Origin: Craterostigma plantagineum
Taxonomy: Eukaryota > Streptophyta > Magnoliopsida > Lamiales > Linderniaceae
Reading direction: 5' to 3'
Assembly (NCBI GenBank): GCA_027422505.1
Contig: JAPQWV010001126.1
Span: forward strand, 1-64,000
Length of the DNA stretch: 64,000 nucleotides
The position numbers and the translations under genes are program-made. This document shows, in pieces, positions 13,155-21,133 of this stretch (position 1 is the stretch's first letter; each line of letters begins with the position of its first letter). The notes beneath the pieces are model-generated. The model saw only the letters and a list, made by a program, of their open reading frames with translations, was not told the DNA's origin and searched no databases.

Positions 13155-15263
13155 ATGTTACCGTGTTCTCCTCGGGAGAAATCGCCTTTGATGGAGAGAG
13201 TGGTGCCGGCGGCTGCTTCGTATGAGCTGCTCTTAACGGGAAGGGTTTATAAAAGCTATGGGCGACGGTTGTTAGGAAAAATACGTAACGGGCGCCCAAA
13301 CTTAAATAACTCATGGGCGACTCATGTAAAACTAACAAGCGTCGCCTATACGGCAAGAGAAGCATAGGCGACTCATGTCCGGTAACATGCGTCGCGCATA
13401 CAGAAACAAAAAAAAATTGAAGCACGTGCATGGGCAACTCATGTTTGCTAAATATGAGTCGCCTATGCTACAACCCTTGGGCGACACATTCGGGTAACAT
13501 GAGTCGCCCATACCTAAATTAAAAAATATAAAATTCTATCATGGGCGACTCATGTTCCGTTAACACGAGTCGCCTATGTTAAACAAAAAAAATTAAAGCA
13601 CGTGCATGGGCGACTCATTCGGGTAACATGAGTCCGCCCATACCTAAATTAAAAAATATAAAATTCCATCATGGGCGACTCATGTTCCGTTAACATGAGT
13701 CGCCTATGTTATACAAAAAAAAAATTAAAGCACGTGCATGGGCGACTTATGTTCCGTTAACATGAGTCGCCTATGTTAAACAAAAGAAAAATTAAAGCAC
13801 GTGCATGGGCGACTCATTCGGGTAACATGAGTCGTCCATACCTAAATTAAAAAATATAAAATTCCATCATGGGCGACTCATGTTCCGTTAACATGAGTCG
13901 CCTATGTTAAACAAAATAAAAAATTAAAGCACGTGCATGGGCGACTCATTCGTGTAACATGAGTCGCCAATACCTAAATTAAAAAATATAAATTCCCTCA
14001 TGGGCGACTCATGTTTAATTTGTTTTACCAATATGAGTCGCCCATACCCAAACAAAAAAAATTTAATTTGTGCGACGCCTTCGTAGCGAAACAACCGTCG
14101 CCCATGTGAGAAGAGAAATGTTTTTTAAACAAGTAAAATAGTTGGGCGACACGTTTTTTGTTACCAAATGTCGCCGAAGAGTTACTAAACTCACAGGTGA
14201 CGGTTTCGTCACAACGACCGGCGCCTATAATGGTCGACACTTAAATAAAATTACCATAATGCCACCGCATCCATTATAGGCGACGGATTTTGCAAACCCG
14301 TCGCCTATAGTGCCGTCGCCTATTGCTTATTATTTTATTAAAGTTATAATTTATTTTTTTTAGTTTTAGTTAGTTCGACTTATATTCCTATTAATTCGAG
14401 TTAAATTGTTATATTCATATTAAATAGTATTAGTTCGAATTATAATCCTATTATTTCAAAATAATTTGAATTTTTTATTTTAACTATTTTAATAGTTTCT
14501 TGATTTATATTTTTATTCGTGTTGTAATTAATTCGAATTTTTCATATTAACTTAAATTAATTCATATTAATTCGAATTATTCCAAATAATTCGAATTTAT
14601 TTGAATTATTATTTATTTTCCTAATATTTTTTGTTCTTTATTTTATTTAATTAGAATTATATACCTATTAATTCAAACCAATTCGAGTTATATTCACATT
14701 ACTTCGAATTAATTAAGGAACCAAAGTTTTTGCCTTCATTGCATGACCATTCAAGGAACCAAAAATTTCGTCACTTCTTTCGTATTAATCAATGTCCATA
14801 TCAACCTCAAATCAAATATAACACAAACATGAGCTCAAATCGTAGAAACTAAGCCTCGAAAATGCATAAAATACATCCAACTTCGAAAAATCTCAATATA
14901 AGCTGAAAAACCAAAATTTCGCCACTTTTTTCGCATTAATCAATGTCCATATCAACCTCAAATCGAATGTAATACAAACATGAGCCTCAAATCGTAGAAA
15001 CTAAGCCACGAAATCGCAATACCTCAAACTTCGAAAAAATCGAACTCAATATAAGCCCAAAAACCAAAATTTTGCCACTTTTTTCGCATTAATCAAGCTT
15101 CATATCAACCTCAAATCGAATATTACACAAGCCTAAGCCTAAACGTAACCTCAAATCGCTAAAATTAAGCCCCAAAATCGCCTAAAAGCTAAAAATAATA
15201 TTTCCAAGTTTTCAAAATTTCGAAACTTGATGGAGAGTAGCCCCAAAATCGCCTAAAAATCGA
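13155..15263 (+). repeat. Short unit 4 (S)
   Basis: A 2109 bp unit lying between long units. It has 12 of the 15 GGCGACTCATG hairpins and jumps from GCCTATTGCTTATT straight to ATTTTATTAAAG at 14328-14332, skipping the TIR fusion, right subterminal region, gene-like fragments and GC block. It carries the GTCGTCC hairpin variant (13832) and TAATGGTCGAC near 14228. Confidence 0.94.
14322..14340 (+). other. Deletion junction that defines short units (first example)
   Basis: GCTTATT joins ATTTTATTAAAG. In long unit 5 these pieces are at 16632-16638 and 18084 onward, with TTATT at both edges, so 1450 bp were lost between 5 bp microhomologies. The same junction occurs near 20197, 22305, 24419, 27037, 29159, 31777, 33899, 36019, 38137, 40243, 42955, 44123, 46219, 48319 and 61768, pointing to one founding event followed by amplification. 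Confidence 0.85.
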
Positions 15264-15370
15264 ATGTTACCGTGTTCTCCTCGGGAGAAATCGCCTTTGA
15301 TGGAGAGAGTGGTGCCGGCGGCTGCTTCGTATGAGCTGCTCTTAACGGGAAGGGTTTATAAAAGCTATGG
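15264..15370 (-). promoter_or_regulatory. GC-rich island with minus-strand TATA box (reference copy)
   Basis: On the minus strand the order is hairpin array, then TTTTATAAACCC (TATAAA at 15355-15360), then about 85 bp of GC-rich sequence (GCAGCCGCCGGCACCACTC), then ACG|GTAACATTCG, which resembles a 5' splice donor. This is the layout expected just inside the end of a CACTA-type element: subterminal repeats, TATA box, short first exon, intron. It is present in every unit (for example TATAAA at 2005-2010 minus and 45197-45202 plus). No transcript evidence can be seen from sequence, and the 70-codon frame on the other strand is a shadow. Confidence 0.4.
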
Positions 15371-16335
15371 GCGACGGTTGTTAGGAAAAATACGTAACGG
15401 GCGCCCAAACTTAAATAACTCATGGGCGACTCATGTAAAACTAACAAGCGTCGCCTATACGGCAAGAGAAGCATAGGCGACTCATGTCCGGTAACATGCG
15501 TCGCGCATACAGAAACAAAAAAAAAAATTGAAGCACGTGCATGGGCGACTCATTTTTGCTAAATATGAGTCGCCTATGCTACAACCCTTGGGCGACACAT
15601 TCGGGTAACATGAGTCGCCCATACCTAAATTAAAAATATAAAATTCCATCATGGGCGACTCATGTTCCGTTAACACGAGTCGCCTATGTTAAACAAAAAA
15701 AAATTAAAGCACGTGCATGGGCGACTCATTCGGGTAACATGAGTCGCCCATACCTAAATTAAAAAATATAAAATTCCATCATGGGCGACTCATGTTCCGT
15801 TAACATGAGTCGCCTATGTTATACAAAAAAAAATTAAAGCACGTGCATGGGCGACTTATGTTCCGTTAACATGAGTCGCCTATGTTAAACAAAAGAAAAA
15901 TTAAAGCACGTGCATGGGCGACTCATTCGGGTAACATGAGTCGCCCATACCTAAATTAAAAAATATAAAATTCCATCATGGGCGACTCATGTTCCGTTAA
16001 CAGGAGTCGCCTATGTTGTACAAAAAAAAAAATTAAAGCACGTGCATGGGCGACTTATGTTCCGTTAACATGAGTCGCCTATGTTAAACAAAAGAAAAAT
16101 TAAAGCACGTGCATGGGCGACTCATTCGGGTAACATGAGTCGCCCATACCTAAATTAAAAAATATAAAATTCCATCATGGGCGACTCATGTTCCGTTAAC
16201 ATGAGTCGCCTATGTTAAACAAAATGAAAAATTAAAGCACGTGCATGGGCGACTCATTCGTGTAACATGAGTCGCCAATACCTAATTAAAAAATATAAAT
16301 TCCCTCATGGGCGACTCATGTTTCAATTTTTGTTA
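15371..16335 (+). repeat. GGCGACTCATG hairpin array (15 hairpins, reference copy)
   Basis: About fifteen short inverted repeats in tandem. Two alternating forms dominate: stem GGCGACTCATGTT with loop CCGTT, and stem ATGGGCGACTCAT with loop TCGGGTAAC. Spacers alternate between an A/T run (TAAATTAAAAAATATAAAA) and one ending AAAGCACGTGCATGGG. The CACGTG core therefore recurs seven times in this copy. Short units keep twelve hairpins and five CACGTG spacers. Subterminal arrays of short repeats bind transposase in known CACTA elements; that role here is inferred only from position. Confidence 0.9.
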
Positions 16336-16642
16336 CCAATATGAGTCGCCCATACCCAAACAAAAAAAATTTATTTGTGCGACGCCTTCGTAGCGAAACA
16401 ACCGTCGCCCATGTGAGAAGAGAAATGTTTTTTAAACAAGTAAAATTGTTGGGCGACACGTTTTTTGTTACCAAATGTCGCCGAAGAGTTACTAAACTCA
16501 CAGGCGACGGTTTCGTCACAACGACCGGCGCCTATAATCGTCGACACTTAAATAAAATTACCATAATGCCACCGCATCCATTATAGGCGACGGATTTTGC
16601 AAACCCGTCGCCTATAGTGCCGTCGCCTATTGCTTATTCTCT
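16336..16642 (+). repeat. GGCGACGG-type subterminal hairpins, first side
   Basis: Inverted repeats of a second type: GCGACGCCTTCGTAG...ACCGTCGCCC, GGGCGACACG...ATGTCGCC, AGGCGACGGTTTCGTC...GGCGCCT and ATAGGCGACGGATTTTG...CCGTCGCCTAT. They end in GTGCCGTCGCCTATTGCTTATTC at the terminus. Present in all units, long and short, up to GCTTATT. Confidence 0.85.
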
Positions 16643-16672
16643 ACTAGTGAATGTACAATAGGCGACGGCACT
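16616..16672. repeat. Fused CACTA-like terminal inverted repeats (reference copy)
   Basis: The minus strand reads CACTAGTAGAGAAT followed by AAGCAATAGGCGACGG, a classic CACTA-type 5' end. Across the ACTAGT core (16643-16648) the other side reads ACTAGTGAATGTACAATAGG, the same end with a three-base gap (AGAG reduced to G) and two substitutions. A perfect 17 bp inverted repeat, AGTGCCGTCGCCTATTG / CAATAGGCGACGGCACT, flanks a 23 nt centre. The two ends of one element thus appear joined with no target-site duplication between them. Known CACTA elements make 3 bp duplications. Alternative: a chance CACTA string within a hairpin-rich satellite. Confidence 0.55.
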
Positions 16673-17010
16673 TTGGGCGACGGTTCCTCAAAAACCGTCG
16701 CCTATAGTGGACGCGGTGGCACTCCCGTAATTTTTTATAGCGTTTGTTCATCATAGGCGACGGTTTCTTGGCCACAACCGTCGCCTATAATTGGGGAAAG
16801 TCTCCGGCGACGGTTTCCTATAAAATAACCGTCGCCTATATGCTTCTTGAATTTAATTATTTTTAAATACGAGCATGGGCGTCGGTTTCTACGTTGATAA
16901 GAGAAACCGTCGTCCAAGGTTCACTTGTTTATATATTTTTTTTTAAATATGAGTTTGGGGACGGTTGGTTATGTAAAAACCGTCCCCCAGTTCTTCGACA
17001 TCGGTTCTTT
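16673..17010 (+). repeat. GGCGACGG / GGGGACGG subterminal hairpins, second side
   Basis: Successive hairpins with longer loops than the GGCGACTCATG type: GGGCGACGGTTCC...ACCGTCGCC, ATAGGCGACGGTTTCTTGG...AACCGTCGCCTAT, GGCGACGGTTTCC...AACCGTCGCC, GGGCGTCGGTTTC...GAAACCGTCGTCC and GGGGACGGTTGG...AACCGTCCCC. Arms drift together (GACGG/CCGTC, GTCGG/CCGTC, GGGACGG/CCGTCCC), as if hairpin pairing is maintained by conversion between arms. Found only in long units. Confidence 0.85.
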
Positions 17011-17250
17011 TAATAACTTTCATTTGTTTTTATTTTAAAGATGAGTTTCGGTCTTTTGAAGATTCCTTCTAGTTAGTGGAAGCAGTTTAATTGGGGTGGG
17101 CCACCTTTCTTTGCTGGTGGTTAGTAGAAAACTGTATGAATAAAAAAAAACTGGGTATTGAAACTATTGGCTACGAAAGCGAAAGCAGAAAATGGATTTT
17201 TATAAAAACCAGTAGCTTTCACTGAAGATGACCTGCGAGCTTAACAGAGA
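17011..17250. other. ~240 bp unrecognised block between hairpin groups
   Basis: Non-repetitive within the unit and of moderate GC, with GTGGGCCACCTTTCTTTGCTGGTGG in its centre. It has no long frame and stops in all frames in at least one copy. It interrupts the second-side hairpins, which resume at 17255. It could be captured host sequence or an old insertion. Equivalents lie at about 3640-3890, 7395-7650, 11140-11395, 51250-51510, 55010-55270 and 58785-59045. Long units only. Confidence 0.5.
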
Positions 17251-17254
17251 CAAG

Positions 17255-17375
17255 GTTGGGCGACGGCTGTTGTGTAGAAACCGTCGCCCAAGGTGTATTT
17301 GTTTTTTTTTTTTTTTAAATATGAGTTTGGGCGACGGCTACGTATTTTTTTGGCCAACACCCGTCGCCCATGAGA
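17255..17375 (+). repeat. Two further GGCGACGG hairpins
   Basis: TTGGGCGACGGCTGTTG...ACCGTCGCCCAAG and TTGGGCGACGGCTACG...CCCGTCGCCCATGAG, separated by a long T run. They are the innermost subterminal hairpins on this side of the unit. Confidence 0.8.
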
Positions 17376-17464
17376 ATTTGCGAAAAAAGGGGCGGGATTC
17401 TGAAATTTTACAACCCTCCGAATTAATATATCTCATTATCCCTCTCTTTCTCTTTTCATTCCAG
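17376..17464 (+). promoter_or_regulatory. 3' splice-acceptor-like tract
   Basis: CTCATTATCCCTCTCTTTCTC followed by TTTTCATTCCAG, with AG at 17463-17464: a pyrimidine tract and acceptor immediately before the lysine-rich frame. It is conserved in all complete long units; unit 20 has one altered stretch (CTATCCATTCAG on the minus strand). Function not shown by sequence alone. Confidence 0.4.
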
Positions 17465-17647
17465 GTTTTGAAGTCGAAGAAGCACAAGAGGCGAAATCCA
17501 AGGTTTGAAGGACGAAGAACTAAAACCGAAGAAAAACAAGCCAAGCAAGACGCCAAGCTCGCCCAGCTAAGGGTCGAAGAATTGGAGCAAGGAAGACTAG
17601 GCCGTGAAAAAAAACGGAGGTTCTCTAACACTTCTCTCTCTCTTTGA
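17465..17647 (+). pseudogene. Lysine-rich exon-like fragment (reference copy)
   Basis: Open in one frame from the acceptor AG to TGA: about 60 codons with KSKKHKRRNPRFEGRR, then a charged, heptad-like stretch (KTEEKQAKQDAKLAQLRVEE) suggesting a basic tail followed by a short coiled coil. No start codon of its own within the exon. It is likely a captured fragment of a host gene carried by the transposon-like unit, since no other exon in frame is recognisable. I do not recognise the parent gene. Runs of A before the end cause frame differences between copies. Confidence 0.4.
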
Positions 17648-17940
17648 CACATCTTCTCTCCGTTTTGTTCGTTTCTTCTTTTCTCGGCTGCTCAAATCTG
17701 GCAAAAATTGTGGCGGTCGGATGTTGTAGTAGCGGATCTGGGTGTGGTGGTGGACGGCAGCAGATTTGGCGGTGTTGTAGTAGCAGATCTGGGTGTGGTG
17801 GGGTGGACGGCTGGGCTGCTATGGGGCAGCCGGTGATGGACTACGACGGGGCAGCAGCGACCTGATGCACCAAACATGATCTCGGCGGAGTTGGACTGCG
17901 ACGGCGTCGACCAGATCTTGCCTTGGCATTGTTGAAATAT
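17648..17940. other. GC-rich exon-like block with 51 bp internal repeat (reference copy)
   Basis: Sharp GC contrast with the AT-rich DNA that follows. It contains two imperfect copies of GTAGTAGC(G/A)GATCTGGGTG...GGTGGACGGC about 51 bp apart. On the minus strand a frame opens in the context TTCAACAATGCC and gives up to 110 proline/arginine-rich codons in the inverted-arm copies, not resembling any family I know. GATCTGG...GTCGACG and (C/T)CGCCGG-type content suggest captured exon or 5' leader sequence. One-base differences between copies shift every frame. Confidence 0.4.
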
Positions 17941-18475
17941 TATCCTAATTATATTCATATTAATTCGAATTATATTATAAATTTTAATATATTTTACTAT
18001 TTTCTATTTCAGTTTATATGAATTATATTCATATAAAAAGAACTAACTAGAATTAGATTATATTAATTCGAACTAAATCATTGTTATTATTTTATTAAAG
18101 TTATAATTTATTTTTTTTAGTTTTAGTTAGTTCGACTTATATTCCTATTAATTCGAGTTAAATTGTTATATTCATATTAAATAGTATTAGTTCGAATTAT
18201 AATCCTATTATTTCAAAATAATTTGAATTTTTTATTTTAACTATTTTAATAGTTTCTTGATTTATATTTTTATTCGTGTTGTAATTAATTCGAATTTTTC
18301 ATATTAACTTAAATTAATTCATATTAATTCGAATTATTCCAAATAATTCGAATTTATTTGAATTATTATTTATTTTCCTAATATTTTTTGTTCTTTATTT
18401 TATTTAATTAGAATTATATACCTATTAATTCAAACCAATTCGAGTTATATTCACATTACTTCGAATTAATTAAGG
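17941..18475. repeat. AT-rich TTCGAATTA block (reference copy)
   Basis: About 535 bp dominated by variants of ATTAATTCGAATTA and TTAGTTCGAATTATA, many self-complementary around TTCGAA. Short units keep only the part right of ATTTTATTAAAG. No frame, promoter or RNA gene is recognisable; intron-like or spacer DNA is the best description. Confidence 0.8.
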
Positions 18476-18516
18476 AACCAAAGTTTTTTGCCTTCATTGC
18501 ATGACCATTCAAGGAA

Positions 18517-18970
18517 CCAAAAATTTCGACACTTCTTTCGTATTAATCAATGTCCATATCAACCTCAAATCAAATATAACACAAACATGAGCTCAAATCG
18601 TAGAAACTAAGCCTCGAAAATGCATAAAATACCTCCAACTTCGAAAAATCTCAATATAAGCTGAAAAACCAAAATTTCGCCACTTTTTTCGCATTAATCA
18701 ATGTCCATATCAACCTCAAATCGAATGTAATACAAACATGAGCCTCAAATCGTAGAAACTAAGCCACGAAATCGCAATACCTCAAACTTCGAAAAATCGA
18801 ACTCAATATAAGCCCAAAAACCAAAATTTTGCCACTTTTTTCGCATTAATCAAGCTTCATATCAACCTCAAATCGAATATTACACAAGCCTAAGCCTAAA
18901 CGTAACCTCAAATCGCTAAAATTAAGCCCCAAAATCGCCTAAAAGCTAAAAATAATATTTCCAAGTTTTC
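18517..18970 (+). repeat. Three degenerate ~152 bp tandem repeats (reference copy)
   Basis: Copies start at CCAAAAATTTCG (18517), CCAAAATTTCGCC (18669) and CCAAAATTTTGCC (18821). Each contains CACTT(C/T)TTTCG(T/C)ATTAATCAA, then CCATATCAACCTCAAATC or a variant, then a GTAGAAACTAAGCC-like end that is weakest in the third copy. They occur in every unit and contain the inversion junction in units 16/17. Confidence 0.85.
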
Positions 18971-19020
18971 AAAATTTCGAAACTTGATGGAGAGTAGCCC
19001 CAAAATCGCCTAAAAATCGA

Positions 19021-21133
19021 ATGTTACCGTGTTCTCCTCGGGAGAAATCGCCTTTGATGGAGAGAGTGGTGCCGGCGGCTGCTTCGTATGAGCTGCTCTT
19101 AAAGGGAAGGGTTTATAAAAGCTATGGGCGACGGTTGTTAGGAAAAATACGTAACGGGCGCCCAAACTTAAATAACTCATGGGCGACTCATGTAAAACTA
19201 ACAAGCGTCGCCTATACGGCAAGAGAAGCATAGGCGACTCATTTCCGGTAACATGCGTCGCGCATACAGAAACAAAAAAAAAATTGAAGCACGTGCATGG
19301 GCGACTCATGTTTGCTAAATATGAGTCGCCTATGCTACAACCCTTGGGCGACACATTCGGGTAACATGAGTCGCCCATACCTAAATTAAAAAATATAAAA
19401 TTCCATCATGGGCGACTCATGTTCCGTTAACACGAGTCGCCTATGTTAAACAAAAAAAAATTAAAGCACGTGCATGGGCGACTCATTCGGGTAACATGAG
19501 TCGCCCATACCTAAATTAAAAAATATAAAATTCCATCATGGGCGACTCATGTTCCGTTAACATGAGTCGCCTATGTTATACAAAAAAAAAAAATTAAAGC
19601 ACGTGCATGGGCGACTTATGTTCCGTTAACATGAGTCGCCTATGTTAAACAAAAGAAAAATTAAAGCACGTGCATGGGCGACTCATTCGGGTAACATGAG
19701 TCGTCCATACCTAAATTAAAAAATATAAAATTCCATCATGGGCGACTCATGTTCCGTTAACATGAGTCGCCTATGTTAAACAAAATAAAAAATTAAAGCA
19801 CGTGCATGGGCGACTCATTCGTGTAACATGAGTCGCCAATACCTAAATTAAAAAATATAAAATTCCCTCATGGGCGACTCATGTTTAATTTGTTTTACCA
19901 ATATGAGTCGCCCATACCCAAACAAAAAAAATTTAATTTGTGCGACGCCTTCGTAGCGAAACAACCGTCGCCCATGTGAGAAGAGAAATGTTTTTTAAAC
20001 AAGTAAAATAGTTGGGCGACACGTTTTTTGTTACCAAATGTCGCCGAAGAGTTACTAAACTCACAGGCGACGGTTTCGTCACAACGACCGGCGCCTATAA
20101 TGGTCGACACTTAAATAAAATTACCATAATGCCACCGCATCCATTATAGGCGACGGATTTTGCAAACCCGTCGCCTATAGTGCCGTCGCCTATTGCTTAT
20201 TATTTTATTAAAGTTATAATTTATTTTTTTTAGTTTTAGTTAGTTCGACTTATATTCCTATTAATTCGAGTTAAATTGTTATATTCATATTAAATAGTAT
20301 TAGTTCGAATTATAATCCTATTATTTCAAAATAATTTGAATTTTTTATTTTAACTATTTTAATAGTTTCTTGATTTATATTTTTATTCGTGTTGTAATTA
20401 ATTCGAATTTTTCATATTAACTTAAATTAATTCATATTAATTCGAATTATTCCAAATAATTCGAATTTATTTGAATTATTATTTATTTTCCTAATATTTT
20501 TTGTTCTTTATTTTATTTAATTAGAATTATATACCTATTAATTCAAACCAATTCGAGTTATATTCACATTACTTCGAATTAATTAAGGAACCAAAGTTTT
20601 TGCCTTCATTGCATGACCATTCAAGGAACCAAAAATTTCGTCACTTCTTTCGTATTAATCAATGTCCATATCAACCTCAAATCAAATATAACACAAACAT
20701 GAGCTCAAATCGTAGAAACTAAGCCTCGAAAATGCATAAAATACATCCAACTTCGAAAAATCTCAATATAAGCTGAAAAACCAAAATTTCGCCACTTTTT
20801 TCGCATTAATCAATGTCCATATCAACCTCAAATCGAATGTAATACAAACATGAGCCTCAAATCGTAGAAACTAAGCCACGAAATCGCAATACCTCAAACT
20901 TCGAAAAAATCGAACTCAATATAAGCCCAAAAACCAAAATTTTGCCACTTTTTTCGCATTAATCAAGCTTCATATCAACCTCAAATCGAATATTACACAA
21001 GCCTAAGCCTAAACGTAACCTCAAATCGCTAAAATTAAGCCCCAAAATCGCCTAAAAGCTAAAAATAATATTTCCAAGTTTTCAAAATTTCGAAACTTGA
21101 TGGAGAGTAGCCCCAAAATCGCCTAAAAATCGA
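19021..21133 (+). repeat. Short unit 6 (S)
   Basis: A 2113 bp unit with the S deletion junction near 20197. It carries GTCGTCC near 19703 and TAATGGTCGAC near 20098, the same marker pair as unit 4 and as inverted units 18, 19 and 23. Confidence 0.94.

Larger units (their letters stand above)
15264..19020 (+). repeat. Long unit 5 (L, a-type), best reference copy
   Basis: A 3757 bp unit with few apparent errors, flanked by short units on both sides. It carries the a-type markers (AAAATGAAAAATT near 16219; TAAAATTGTTGGGC near 16441). Its parts are listed separately below as the reference anatomy. Like the unit at 1915 it shows ATTTTTGCT in the third hairpin. Confidence 0.95.

Noticed and set aside
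13155..13367. 70-codon plus-strand frame starting MLPCSPREKSP, nearly identical in most units
   Set aside because: Its conservation equals that of neighbouring non-coding sequence, so it reflects repeat homogenisation. It runs antisense to the TATA-bearing island and into hairpins.
15371..16335. CRISPR array (regular repeats with spacers)
   Set aside because: The repeats are palindromic and of several forms, the spacers are two recurring sequences rather than unique ones, no cas genes are present, and the context is eukaryotic.
15371..16335. Rho-independent terminators from hairpin followed by A/T runs
   Set aside because: Hairpins occur in unbroken tandem without genes, and the setting looks nuclear and eukaryotic.
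16590..16625. Alternative CACTA end at CACTATAGGCGACGG
   Set aside because: The string lies inside the ordinary hairpin series and lacks a matching opposite end, whereas CACTAGTAGAGAAT sits at the centre of a two-sided symmetrical structure.
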